This document shows, in pieces, positions 22,351 through 33,858 of a DNA stretch of 42,588 nt (positions within the stretch are counted from its first letter, which is position 1; every line of letters starts with the position of its first letter). The notes below the pieces were generated by a model. That model saw only the letters and a program-made list of their open reading frames with translations, was not told the origin of the DNA and ran no database searches. The DNA is from Hypsibius dujardini (Eukaryota; Tardigrada; Eutardigrada; Parachela; Hypsibiidae). The position numbers and the translations under genes are program-made. The DNA lies in NCBI GenBank assembly GCA_001579985.1, contig LRSR01004605.1, forward strand, positions 1 through 42,588, read 5' to 3'.

Positions 22351-23537
22351 CTGGTTGAAACAAATGGAACAGCGATTAGGTGATATGAGTATGAAATTGA
22401 TCAATGGATAACGCAGAATGAAATAACCAAGTAATAAGAGTAAAACTGTGAAAAGATTGTTGGGAGTTAGGTCTGTACGTGTTTTCAGACGGATCAGCGA
22501 ACAAAGCAGAATATCTCGAAAAACATAAGTTCACCACATGACCGGCGAATTCGCTTAACAGCTAGATGCATCACGTGACGTCCCCCTGCTGAATAAGATG
22601 TCGGATTCTTAAATTGGTACTGAGAGCACGTGACTAACGACAGCACGATAGCAAGCGAAGTACACGTGACGACGATGGCAAAAATCGAAATCGTATCCAA
22701 GCCGCCCTTTCCAAGATCAGTAGATCTGATTCCAAGAAGCAGATATCACGCAATCATTCAATCAATCTATGCTTATCCACCAAACGCGCACGGAGCTCAA
22801 AACAAACGCCGTGCGTTGTCTTGGTCTTTTTCACAAAAACTAGACAGTAAACAACTTCACATTTACGGTACCGTTTTTCGTCCTGCTGGAACTCTGCATC
22901 TCTCTTCCAGGGTGATCGATAATGCACGATGGTAAAGATCACGAAAGGAATATTAACGAATCCTTCCAAAATTGTGGAGCCTCGCTGGCCGGAATGTTTT
23001 CCTTCCCCCAGATGAGAATGAGGCTGCCAAAGCCGTCGCAGTGTGGATGCAAAAGCGAAACTGTCCTGACCGCAAGAAAAGTCGCCCCGAAGTCCGACCT
23101 AGATGGCTCGACAGTGGCAGCAGCAGCACGGATGAATTTTGTAGACTGGTTCCAGCTGGAGTGCAAAGCAAACACGGAATCCACTCATCTCGGACATGGA
23201 CTACTTTTACCGGCCATTAAAGTTGTTTTTAAAAACCGCGACAGAGACCAAATGAAAGTAGATTTTTGGCTTTGTAGCAGGCTGGCAAGAAAAAGAAGAG
23301 AAGAAAAGATGAATTGCAGTTGCGGTGCACGCTCAGAATGCAGATCGCGATCACGGAATTGTGAGAGAAGTGTGGCGAATAAGATTTACGACCCTGGAAT
23401 TTTGTGAATTAAATAAGCGCAACTGACAGGCAAGCGAAAGAAAGCCCATCGACGGCCAGCAGTGTGGTGACTGGCGAGTGGTGATTGACCAGGCAGAAAT
23501 ACACGAGAGGCAGGACAGCAAACGACGACGAACAATA
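22351..23537. other. Unresolved region with several overlapping open frames
   Basis: Should contain the promoter and first exon of the GTSE1-like gene. Plus-strand frames of about 100 and 160 codons (22630-22935, 22922-23407) and minus-strand frames (22754-22969, 22939-23184) overlap here. None shows a recognisable domain or a clear splice chain, so I do not call a gene. Three CACGTGAC motifs cluster at 22571-22670. Confidence 0.3.
22571..22672. promoter_or_regulatory. Cluster of three CACGTGAC E-boxes
   Basis: CACGTGAC occurs at about 22572, 22627 and 22664, all on the plus strand, just upstream of the leftward GTSE1-like gene. CACGTG with a flanking AC matches sites bound by bHLH-ZIP factors (USF/MITF/TFE family). 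A role here is inference. Confidence 0.4.
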
Positions 23538-23682
23538 CAGTCAAAGTCCTGAGATTCGAACGGTCACGTGAGTTTATTTCTATCGAACTGTTTGCTCGGA
23601 GCCGGCCGTTACTACTTTGGAGTTTGAGACGGTAAAGTAGAAACGACACTTTGACGTCGTTCGAATCTCAGGACTTTGACTG
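23538..23682. mobile_element. TA-flanked MITE, intergenic
   Basis: 145-bp element. Perfect 25-bp terminal inverted repeats start CAGTCAAAGTCCTGAGATTC and are followed by GAACG. TA flanks at 23536-23537 and 23683-23684. Non-coding. Confidence 0.85.
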
Positions 23683-23684
23683 TA

Positions 23685-24370
23685 GCCGCTAACGTCCTAA
23701 GAATTGCTGTATACGGCATTATTGCGGCTAATCGTTCTGACTGGCTAGATATCGTATATTCTATGCTTCTTGGAAGTAAATTCTCCTCCCGAAAATGACA
23801 TGTTCAATTTTCTCCTTCAAACCACACGTAATTCTCTTAATTGTGACGAGAAAAACCGGCTTGACGTCACTCACAGTCGCAGGCAGAGCTGTTCTAGCAC
23901 TGATATTGGTGATATTTTTATCAGCTGATAAGGTCTCATGAAGTTTTAATCACCAAATATTATCAGTTTTGATCCAATATCCAAAAGAAACAGAATTTAA
24001 ATATCATGAGAAAATAGAGTGAAAATAGACAACTAGTCCAGCACTGATCGCAGGGTCTAGTCTGGGAGTGACAGCCCCGCCCACCGAGGGCGTTAAACCC
24101 CGCCTTTCATTGCACTTCGCACTGAGCGAAGAGCCCGTCTCTGTTTGTCTGCCTGTCTGGAGTTTAGGCTTTGAATCTTTTCCCACTTGCTGCGCTCCCA
24201 TTAAACAAAATTTGCGGATACAATTTTGAAGCACCTTGACATCAATCTGGATTTACTAGGGAACTTTTATTTTCCCATTGGGTGCCAGTGTCGCGCGAGT
24301 GTACATTAACAATTTGTAACACTGACGGCTTGGATTTCTGAGGATTAGCAGTTCTCAATCAACCAATCAA
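23685..24370. other. Intergenic, possible start exon of the next gene
   Basis: No firm exon. An ATG near 23797 followed by MTCSIFSFKPH and a GTAATT donor could be the first exon of the plus-strand gene ending at 25269, but the join cannot be confirmed. Confidence 0.2.
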
Positions 24371-24388
24371 CCAATCAAACGACAGCGA

Positions 24389-25269
24389 GTGTTACATATT
24401 CTTGAAGCAGCGCGAACACACGGAGGTCTGCGACGATTTGCCTGCCAGCCTCATCCGAAATTATTCCAACCTGATTTGCGTGAGTATTTCGGAGTGCCAG
24501 TGATCGCTGAATTATGTCTCATGTCTGCGTTCTGTTTAGGTGTGATAATGAGAGTCGCGTTTTCGGGAAGTCGCCATGTGACCGACTTCTGTTGTAGCGC
24601 CCTCGGCACCTTGGGAGGGCGCACCGCCTTAGCAAAGCATTGCTCAGGTTGGTTCAAATGTCGTCGACACTCTATGACAGTTGGGCAATTTATTTTGTCG
24701 GTTAGGGTTGTTCTTCCTGGAAAGAAAAAGAGAAAGGGTCCCGGGAAGATTATTCCACGAAGCGGCAACATCACCAGCGTCCCAGGATTCTTTAAATCCA
24801 ACCTTACCCCGAAAGCTTTCTCAAGTCAAAGACAACGTGGAACTGCAGGCTAGGAGGTCCGATTTCCGGGACAGCTTATCGGTTATCGCGGGTTGGACGG
24901 TGTGTGTGATTTCTTAATGATTATTGGGATGAATTTATTTACCATGTCAATCGATCAATCAAGCAATCGATCATTCAAGCAATTGATCAATCAAGCAATT
25001 GATCAATCAAGCAATTGATCAATCAAGCAGTTGAAGGTCCTCGGTGCCTTGATACTTGGCATAGTCCGTGAACTGGTTTTTGTTCAATCTCTTATGAATC
25101 AGTCCTATATCACGATATCTTTGTGTTTATGTTGCAGGCTGTGGCAATGGGATTAGCGTTGTCCATTCACGCTTCCAGATCCATGATTGCCGGTCACCAG
25201 TCGGCAGTGCTTTTGCAGGAACGTGATAACCTTCCGGTGCCGCCTGATCAGCTCTTGGACGAAGCTTAA
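24389..25269 (+). CDS. Unidentified protein, 3' part, one predicted membrane segment
   Basis: The last two exons are well supported. One runs up to 24899 and ends at a GTGTGT donor; it reads …LPRKLSQVKDNVELQARRSD then SLSVIAGWT. The other is 25138-25269, reading AVAMGLALSIHASRSMIAGH then RDNLPVPPDQLLDEA and a TAA. They join in phase 0 and form a hydrophobic stretch (VIAGWTAVAMGLALSI) preceded by a basic, helical region and followed by a short acidic tail, as in a small single-pass membrane protein. An upstream segment at about 24385-24480 (HILEAARTHGGLRRFACQPH) is open after an acceptor and may be an earlier exon, perhaps with a mitochondrial targeting character, but I could not join it. Family not recognised. 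Confidence 0.4.
24947..25032. repeat. 16-bp tandem repeat CAATCAAGCAATTGAT
   Basis: About five copies of CAATCAAGCAATTGAT, in the intron before the exon at 25138. Confidence 0.85.
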
Positions 25270-25798
25270 CTTAGGTATCATTTGTGATTGAAGAAATTTT
25301 CGTCTCGTTCTGGTTTTCGTCTTCTGTTTCCGTGATTAGTCTGCTCTTATGCGAATTTCACCTCTTGTATGCTCCTTATGTTCCGTAATGTTGTCGCTCC
25401 CCGAACTCGATTTATATATTTCTCCTTTGAAGAGCTATGTGTATCCTCACTTCAAAGCAAAAATATTAGGGAAAGTTGAAGCGGAAATATGGGTTGATCG
25501 ATCCACTGTAGATTAACCTCGTCCTCGTCAACAATGATAATGACACCGAAACGAGAACAACCCCAGCATGAACATAATATTGTCAGTATCGAATTCATGC
25601 CATTAACCATTTATTGCAGACACATAAGTTACGATAACAATTAAGACCAGAAAAATCAGGAGAAATCGGATGAAACTCGGTGAAGTGCTTACGGCCATTA
25701 CCGGCTACTTCTTACGGCGGCCGTCAAGTAAACCGGTCGACCTTATCACCTGGATAAAAAAAGACACACTAAGTTTGCACACGCTAAGTTTGCACAAG
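25270..25798. other. Intergenic between two convergent genes
   Basis: No exon seen. The 3' untranslated regions of the plus-strand gene and of SLC25A38 meet here. Confidence 0.4.
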
Positions 25799-27625
25799 CT
25801 ATTTATTGCTGCCGAAGAATCTCATCTTTGCCTGTTCGTAAACAGTCCAACTGGTCGCGGTCATTAAAGTCCTCCGTGCTATTCGCGGTATCACCCCGGC
25901 AAAGTAGCCGGCTGCGCCATTGTTCTTCCAGATCGTCCGGGCGCTGTAGAATAAACCGCGCTTTTGCGAGTCCGACGTCAGTTGTATTTGTGTTTTGATC
26001 ACATCAAAAGGGTGGGTAACAACGGAGGCGAGGAGTCCGGCCGTCACGCCGCTGCCAAAATGCAGTGCCGGAGTCCATGAGGAATCGGGTAATACTCCTA
26101 ACGGGATAAAAACGCTGCTTGGAATGGAAAAACAAATACAATCACGAAACAGAGCGAAGCACAAACTTGTTCTTAAGCTGCTCTTTATCATCTCGTAAAA
26201 GGCAAGGTAGATCCCGGAGAAAGGCGCATCTCGGAGGAGGGTTGGCACGAACCCGCTGTACAGAGCTGAAAGAAGGGTATGCGAAGTCGTTAGTAGTGGA
26301 CCAGTCCACAAACTCAACTGAACGGAACAGGGACAAAAGATACAGGAATTCAAACACAAACAGCACCAGTAGGTCCATTACTTCAAAACACCGAAGAGAA
26401 ACCAGGAGATGACTAGTTAACGGACTTGGATTTGCACGGAAAATGCCTCATAGGCTAATGGCGAACTCACATCTGAATCCTTCCGTCGAGATGGTGGTCC
26501 TCATTGCTCCAAAAACAGAGGAATACTTGAAGAGTCCACTCTGCAAACAACAAATTGGATTCGAGGAAAAATCAAAAGGTACTAACTAATAACTAGAGTA
26601 AATAAAGAGGTAGTGTTAAGATATTTTGAACTCAAGCAGAACGGACACCCATACTGACCTCGGATCGTGCTTTTATGACTGTGAACGGGAGGACGGAGAG
26701 GGAAGCAATGAACCGGCTGGCGATACCGATCATCAAAAAGCAAGCGGGATTGCAGTCAGGTCTAATGAGACGAAAATAATAACAACAGTACCGGTAACAT
26801 ACCAGTATGGGGAACAGGTACCCGTAAGTCCAAATGAAAGATTCTTGTACTAACCCCGCGACTTCCTGCATGAAGTGTATAGAGGAAAAATATATTCCGA
26901 CACCTGGGACCGTCCGATATAATGACTACAAAAAACAGCATTAACAAAGTGAACTTGCACAGAAATCAGAAAAGACCGGTCCCGCCAACAACTAAAAAAC
27001 CATTGATTGTAATTTGTGAATGATTACCGGAACTAACAAAATACAGTTTAATCAATGAATCCATCAATAACTCGAATCCAGTAATTAAAGCTCCTACACC
27101 GATTCACCAAGTAATCAAGCAATCAACACATAAACACTCACGCCTTTAATCGACCAATCAACCAATCAACCCAGTCAATACACGGTAAGAATTCCATAAT
27201 GTTCTCACCGGAACGGTTCCACGCCATAATCCCGTGGCTCCTTCCTCCCGTAGAACTTGCCTCACAATTGGATAAACCTTAAAGAGTTCCGAATTGTTCG
27301 GTAGCCTAAAAAAACACTGATCAGGCAGGAAGACGAGTGAATTGTTAGCTAGAATGTAAGTAAAATGCGCACCCAGTCAAAAGTTGTGACTGAATTCGGG
27401 TTTTAATCAAATCCAGCGGTTGAAACAGGAAGGTGGAACACACTCCCGTAAAAGTTCCTGCGACAAATGATCGTGCCACCGTACTGGACTTGATCGCAGA
27501 GATGACAGTCTCTCGCCATTTCTGAAAAAGAGAGACACAAACGGAATAAAATAACGCCGGTCCATTCCGATGCAAGACTTGACATTTTGTACCGGCCGAG
27601 CATCCAACTCAATTTCTTGACTCAT
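25799..27625 (-). CDS. SLC25A38: SLC25A38-like mitochondrial glycine carrier
   Basis: Mitochondrial carrier family protein of the inner membrane. Vertebrate and yeast SLC25A38/Hem25 import glycine for the first step of haem synthesis. Eight exons: 27593-27625, 27373-27521, 27209-27305, 26822-26925, 26659-26761, 26471-26540, 26167-26265, 25799-26097; 317 aa, all phases agree. It begins MSQEIELDARP. Three carrier repeats are visible, each with a PxD/TxxKxR-type signature: FQPLDLIKTR, LPFTVIKAR and THPFDVIKTQIQ. SLC25A38-specific stretches include GTCSTLLFQPLD-like GVCSTFLFQPLD, RTVPGVGIYF, LLRDAPFSGIYLAFYE and the end ARRTLMTATSWTVYE. The donor of exon 4 is GTACCT; GTAC donors recur in this window (HDAC6), so this fits. 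A possible upstream non-coding or alternative exon is mentioned under 27626-28599. Confidence 0.92.
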
Positions 27626-28599
27626 TCCAAATTAAGCTGGTCATCTAAATTATATTAAAATATGGCGAGATGAAGGAAAAAACACGGAAGAGGACATCAG
27701 AACAGACGGAAAAACCCTAACATTGCGCATTGCGCAAAATATACATTGTGCATTGCGCACAATACACAATCAATCAATGTACCCCTTACTACTGTACAAC
27801 AACATGTACTCGTACGGTATTAGTACAGTATGATCAGTGATCAGCTGCTTTAGGGAGCGGGGCTGCGTCACCGCCTGGGGGGGGAAGGGCTGGGGGGGGA
27901 ATACGAATACCGTACTGAACGGGCAATGGTGAGCGCCTCTACAAGAAACAATCTTTGGGACAAATGGTTTTTTTGTTGGGTACAGCCTCTAACTCCAATA
28001 ATGTCGTATCCTACCTATATAGAAAGTCTGGACTCACCAAAACAGTTTTTTAGACCAAATTTTTGCGTGACTTGTTCGCGCGGTCCCGTTTCACGACAAA
28101 GTGGAACTCTGACCGTCACACAGGGAGTGCGAGGAATAACGCAGGCGATGGGATGTGACGGACTCGGTGCTAGCTGAAACGGATTGTTGTTCAAGTTCGT
28201 CGCTTGAGTCACTTGAGTGATTTGGAACCAGATGAGCCGCCGGAAAGATAAACCGACTGCTCGATGAACGAAAGAGATGAAAAAAAACTAGCAAACGGAC
28301 AGGCCACCATTAGCAGATGGTGGACCTAAATTTTTTCAGGTGTTAGCTAGGAGCCGCGAAGATCTCAGCAGAACAAATGATCAAGCCATGCAATAACCAT
28401 AAAAGCTTTTAATGTGGATTGAAACATGAGAAGAAGCCCCGAAACAATCGTGAGTCGTGACAGTCCTACTGTAGTAGTATTAACTGGATCAAGCGATCCC
28501 TTGACTGGATCAATAGGCAACTGGACAGTGACTCAGGTCATTGGACAGTGACTCAGGCCACTGCAATCACTCTACTCGGTGGTATTTCTACGACGTTTG
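27626..28599. other. Intergenic, 5' flank of SLC25A38
   Basis: Holds GCATTGCGCA repeats (about 27720-27765), G-runs near 27880 and a doubled TGGACAGTGACTCAGG at about 28523-28558. A minus-strand open segment at about 28038-28180 (LAPSPSHPIACVIPRTP) starts after TTTCAG and ends at a GTGAGT donor; it could be an upstream exon of SLC25A38 or of nothing. Not called as a gene. Confidence 0.3.
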
Positions 28600-30344
28600 T
28601 CATTGTCCATTCGGAGGAACGGGATGGGACCTTGATTGGCTGGGATGTGTAGATCTCTGCCAGCCTGTAAAAAGGCTCATAGACTGTCTCCGGTAGTCTT
28701 TGTTCATGATAAGGTAAATTATCTGCAATAAAAATGTACATCAATGTATCAAGCTGACAAGGAAAGCCCGTGCATCGACACGCTCAGAAGTGTTCCTTTT
28801 TGATGAAAATCGATAGATGAGATATTACTCTATTTGTTGATACCGAATTTGAATACGGAAACTCTGAATTGACCGAGCAAAATGTCGACATTTTTAACTC
28901 CTCCCCGAAATGAATTCTCAATAAGATCCTGCCAATTGATTGATCGATACGGTGCTTGGATAATTGTCTTAGCCAATTAATGACCAGATTCAGTGGTGCG
29001 ACCATTGATTAAACTCTCACAAACAAGCCATATCACTCATGGTGGTCATTGGTTGCCGTATTGGTGGTGCAGGCTCTCGTGGCAAACACGAAATCAACCG
29101 ACACGTTCACAGTAATGGCCAGGATAAATGTAGAAAGTTGGACAGCTCAGCGTTTAATTTCTCAGGAATGCGTCCAGAAAATCATTTAACAAACAAAATA
29201 ATTGTGGTTGGTTGCACCACGACAGCCTGCACCACCAATACGGCAATCAATGACCACCATGAGTGATATTCAAATTCGGTATCAACAAATAGAGTAATAT
29301 CTTATCTATCGATTTTCATCAAAAAGGAACACTTCTGAGCGTGTCGATGCACGGGCTTTCCTTGTGAGGTAATAATAACAGTAGTGCGACAAAGACGCCA
29401 TGTAACTCAACGCTAACTACCGGTGTGACGGCATATTGGATGGCGGATAAAGTCCGAAAGAGGTATAGTAGTTTGGGGTATTTGGATAGCAGTGAAGTAA
29501 AAGTTAAGGTAATGGCATAAAACGGCAGTTGACACAGGAGTATTAGCCCAAAGGACATGACTAGCATTTTTGTGGTTCGCTTTTGTTGCCGTGTCATGGA
29601 TCGGGCATTCCCATGAAGAGGAGCGTCGACCACATTCACCGACACTCGTTGACGATTCGGCACGCCCCTCATGAATCGTGTCGTAATCACGACGGTGCCG
29701 AGGATGGTCAGTGCTAAGGGGCAGTAGTTGTTTATCGAGGTCATTGTCTGGATGGTACGAGTGGACAAGTCGATGACGCACGCTCCCAACGGATTCATTC
29801 GGAAAGAACCGTTCACGTTGAAAATCACCGGCAAGGACGTGGACAATGCCAAGGTCCAGCAGAAAGCCAGCGCTAGACGCTGAATGGATTTGCGATTGCA
29901 TCGGTGGAATTGTAGAGGCAGGCAAATGGCGACGATGCGGTGGCAGGCCAGTAAGGCTTCGCTCCAGTTGATGATGAACGTGAAGGTGCTGTGAAACGGT
30001 TGGAGGTATCGACAGTCGTGGCAGCGAGTAGACTGAGGGTTGGTTGCCTGTTGTGAGATGAGGTGAACGGCGGCAGGCAAAATGGCGGCACACATCACGA
30101 AATGGCAGAACAGCAGATGAGCGATGAATAGACCGCCGCCCTGCCGCCACGATGAGAACCGCACGCCAATGAACAATAGGAGCAAATTGAATGCTACCCC
30201 AACTGAACATATCACGGCTGTTGACCATTTCCAGGCCAGCAGATCAATCGATTCATAGTGCCGAATGGTGGACGAGTTGTTTATCGGTACTACACAGTAT
30301 TCCGATTTGGCGGCAAAAGATGCCGACGATTTGTTTTCCATCAT
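28600..30344 (-). CDS. Rhodopsin-like GPCR, cluster member 1 (two exons)
   Basis: Seven-transmembrane receptor, ligand unknown. Exons 29421-30344 and 28600-28722 give 348 aa. It starts MMENKSSASF, has N-glycosylation sites in the N-terminus (NNSS) and seven hydrophobic segments. TM3 is followed by CHRIVAICLP in place of DRY; the extracellular loop 2 cysteine is in LGACVI; TM6 has CQLPFY. Exon 1 ends in TM7 at AVTP with donor GTAGTT; exon 2 resumes with IIYLIMNKDYRR, so together they make TPIIY, the NPxxY-type motif, plus helix 8. If the intron were ignored the frame would run on to a false tail ending SVPF. The same TM7 intron is present in the two neighbouring paralogues. The 698-bp intron is mostly a foldback repeat. 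Confidence 0.87.
28757..29365. mobile_element. 609-bp foldback (inverted-repeat) element inside the GPCR 1 intron
   Basis: Outer arms 28757-28854 and 29268-29365 are 98-bp inverted copies with one mismatch. Inner arms 29030-29082 and 29217-29269 are 53-bp inverted copies with about two mismatches. On the right the two arms abut; on the left they are separated by 175 bp (28855-29029). No clear target duplication is seen, so it may be a foldback transposon or a local inverted duplication. It starts 34 bp outside exon 2 and ends 55 bp short of exon 1. Confidence 0.75.
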
Positions 30345-31747
30345 TTCTAAAGATACTAGAAAGAAAAATAAATTTTAGTCAGGCTCATTAGTCTGCTACA
30401 ATTGAGAATTAAAGATATTGCTCAAGCTTGAAATCCTCTTAATTTCTCCTGTTACGTCGAAGAACCCATGCTGTTACCCCAGTGGCTAAATGAACAGATA
30501 AGCCTCCGGGTCACAAGTACACAAATATTTGACCGACATTGAAGCATGTACCAGTAAGAGCGTAATGGTTTGTTTGTTCCTTCGAGCATCTCCTGTATCA
30601 CCATCCAATCCATCCATTCAATCCGATTGTCGTCAGGAAGGGAGCGGCACATGGTAATCCTACAGCTTATGTTTCTATACTCTACTGCTTGCCAGTACCT
30701 TTTCGTGCCGCCTAGGCATATGGGTGTGAAAGGTCAACCGCGTCTCAGCGTCATTGTTGCACCGAGAAGCCCTCACCTGTCTACGGTATGAGGGAGGAGT
30801 CCTGGAATGGGACATCCTGGACTCAGACTTCCTAAATAGATTTTGGTTATCGCTAAAGTCCTAAACGACAGAGAATAATCAATAATCCGGTGGAACGTGT
30901 ATCAGATATGAAAACAAGTTGTGGGAACATGTTTGAAAAACGAAATAATGGGACAGTGGGAAAAAGCTCATTACAGAGGTCGCTGACTATGCAGTGACTC
31001 GTCTGTATTCGATTAATTTGCGGACAGAGCGCCCCCTGCCACCTGATGGTCCATTTCAGAACCGTTCTCTCATATACGTAATAAGGCACCGATCGCACGA
31101 CAATACTGGTACCGTGACTGCGACATTGAATGGGTGCCTCTCTGGTTTGCATGCATAAAACTGTAGTTCTATAAACACTATCCTGTAATTACGGATAATA
31201 ATCACCCACATAGGGAACTGCACTTGCGGATGTGGGAGCTTGGATCTGCCAATAACAGTCAAACTCTCGAATTTTTAAAACGGAAGTATGATTCAATACC
31301 GATTAAAACGATTATGGAAACTAACATAATAGGATTATTGTTAAGGACAATAATGACGACATTGATTGACGCATGACGTACATACGGTATAGGTCAGTAG
31401 TCACTGTGTATAGGTCACTGTGTAGATGTCTATGACCTTTTGGGTCTGTGGAAAAAGGATTGACAATCGGGGTTCGTTTGTGCCTGATTAAAATGGATTA
31501 GTATTCTATGAAACTTCTTTATGCGACCGCGGGGGGAAGCGAGTTCAACACTCCGGCTGGAGCACGAGAATAACCTTTTATTATAAAAATATGACGCGCG
31601 GCCGTTGAGGTGGTTGCACATGTTCAGCTATTTAGTTCAGTTGCAGCGGATCAGTGAGAGCTTTAAAAATTCAGAATCACTAAGTTTCCCATTTTGGATT
31701 ACTACTAAAATTTATCAGTAAATTCCGTACCTTTTATAATTGGTGAA
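30345..31747. other. Intergenic between divergent GPCR genes
   Basis: No exon supported. The two receptor genes at 30344 (leftwards) and 31748 (rightwards) must have their promoters here. A short tandem repeat GTATAGGTCA…CACTGTGT lies at about 31387-31427. Confidence 0.4.
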
Positions 31748-32934
31748 ATGGCGAACCTAACGGCTCTGCAAAACATCACTGAGCAGTCCCTTAACTGCAC
31801 CGGCCACTGTGGCTCGTTGAAACCTCACTTACTTCGTTGGTCCGCAGTTCTACTTGCCACGAGTGTGTTCGGCGTCATCAGCAACGGTGTTTTACTGGGC
31901 GTCATTGGTCGTTCCCGAACCCTTCGGTCCGGAACCGGCATTTTGATCAGTCACGTCGTCGTGGCACAGCTCCTCATGTGTGCAGTCCATTTTCCAGTTC
32001 ACGTTTTTTTGGTCTATGGCAAAAACTTTTGGTCCATCACCTACCCCGCACACACCTGCACCTACGCGTACTTCCCTAACCTTGCCACGGTTTTTGCGAT
32101 AGGCTGGTCAGAAGCAACGCTGGCAGTCAATCGTCTCATCGCTACCGTCTGTCCGTACCACTACCCCACGTGGACCACCCGAAGAGTCGGGTTCGCGATG
32201 GTGGCTGCCTGTTGGGTGATAAGCTGTGGTACGCTGTTGCCGTTCTGTTTCGGTGTCGGGGGAGTTTTTGGCAGTAGCAGCTTAGGACAATGCGCTGCAC
32301 TGAAAAGTAGCTTTATTACATACAGTGTCATTTTTTCGGTCAATGCATATGCGCCTTACACAATTGTGGGCGTGATTGCGGTAACAATTATCTGCAAAGT
32401 TTGCGCCAAGAAACTGGCGAAGAAATACACCGTGGCTCCGGACGTCACTGACCCACCTGTGGGCTTAAGAACACGGGCACTTTTCCGACAGCGACTGAAC
32501 CTGGCTGGAATGCTGTTTGTGTCGTTTCTTTTCAGCGTTGTCTGCAGCCAACCGGTGGCGCTGTCCAACACACTTTTCCCGGCGTACCAGAAGAGTGACC
32601 CTCTGTTCAGTCTTTGGCTAGTTCTCGCCCGTTTGATCCAGTACTCACTGAGTCCGGTAACTAAGTGCAACGATACTGAGAAGAAGATAACCATACCGCC
32701 TGCAAGTATTATTAAGATCGCTGTTTCCTTTGCTTTTAGCTCATTTTCTTCGCATGTAATCAGGATTATCGGAGAGGCCTCGGCGAGCTTTCTCGGTGGG
32801 TATTTTTGAGATTTACCTCCCGGCATAATCAGGTGATGCAGCGTCATGAGCCTACTTCTCAGCGGACACGACACTCTTCGGGCATCGGGCCTAAATGTCA
32901 CGAAAGGCCAAGTGATCGGACGAAGCCTCTCTAG
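31748..32934 (+). CDS. Rhodopsin-like GPCR, cluster member 2 (two exons)
   Basis: Paralogue of the receptors on both sides. Exons 31748-32656 and 32740-32934; 367 aa. Starts MANLTALQNITEQSLNCT with three N-glycosylation sites. TM3 region GWSEATLAVNRLIA corresponds to NWSEALLACHRIVA in member 1; loop 2 has LGQC; TM6 has VVCSQP. Exon 1 ends at SLSP with donor GTAACT. Exon 2 follows TTTGCTTTTAG and reads LIFFACNQDYRRGL, matching IIYLIMNKDYRR and ILFLTMNRDYHD of the paralogues, then a basic tail ending RTKPL. The unspliced frame stays open to 32809, so a naive reading gives a wrong C-terminus. Ligand unknown. Confidence 0.87.
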
Positions 32935-33858
32935 AAATGCCATGCTAATAACCCGTGAGGATGCCCCCCTCCCCCGCCCCGCTTTATTCAAGCTAGTCGC
33001 GACTCTTAAAGCTTTTAGAAGAATTGATGTGAAGGATTGCCGAAATGGAGACCGCGCTTGAGGGCCAAGCTATTTTCTTGAACACGAGATTGCTTGGCAG
33101 CCCCAAAGCAAGAAATTTCAATTTCCACTTTTAATCATGTATTTTATACCCAGTTGTGGCGCATTTATCATACTCTGATACTGAGAGAACAAAAACTGAC
33201 AGACAGCTCGGTAAATTTAAAGATCTTGCTTAATTATGTGGTGAGTTGGGACGTAATACGCGGCGAGTGGGACTGACTAAATCGTTTTGTTTTCTCCACT
33301 GAACTGAACTGAATTACCGTATGCTTGTGATCACAAGAGACACTTTTCCGCCCTAACCGTAAATTTTAAGCAAACCGGGCCGTGCCTATTCAGTTCCGTA
33401 CACCAAATTAACTCTGCAGGGAGAAAAATACGAAAAAGCACAACTGCACAATCAATCAATCGAGCACAATGAGTCAGCTGTACGAAATCAGCCAATCAGA
33501 GAACAGTGAATCAGATTGAACGTTCAATTGAGTGCAGGGCCATACTGAGGGAGGCGGGGCTTAGCTGTCCCTTGAGATTGCGAGCGTACGGTACAGAAAT
33601 GAAAACTTGGATGTGAAATCAGGAGACTGATTCCGATTAGATCGACTGGATCGATTAGTTCGGTTCATTAGGTACTTAAACCTTGAGACCCGGTAAGAGA
33701 GCTGACTAATCAGGCCATGACGCCACAGCAAATTAGTTGCATGTTCGTAATAACAGTATTATTGATCGATGTACAGCATATAGGCAAGCGCTTATTCACG
33801 CATAAAATACTTCAATTTAATGACAAAAAATTAGTTTTCTCACAAATTTAATTTACCA
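32935..33858. other. Intergenic between convergent GPCR genes
   Basis: No supported exon; only short frames of no recognisable content. Confidence 0.4.

Noticed and set aside
22922-23407. 161-codon plus-strand frame.
   Set aside because: No recognisable domain or splice context, and overlapping frames on both strands are equally open.
29319-29420. C-terminal tail of GPCR 1 read straight through the TM7 donor, ending SVPF.
   Set aside because: This tail comes from the foldback repeat; the spliced form gives a proper TPIIY and helix 8 like the paralogues.
32657-32809. Unspliced C-terminus of GPCR 2 (VTKCNDTEKK…).
   Set aside because: Exon 2 at 32740 restores the family TM7/helix 8 sequence with a good acceptor.
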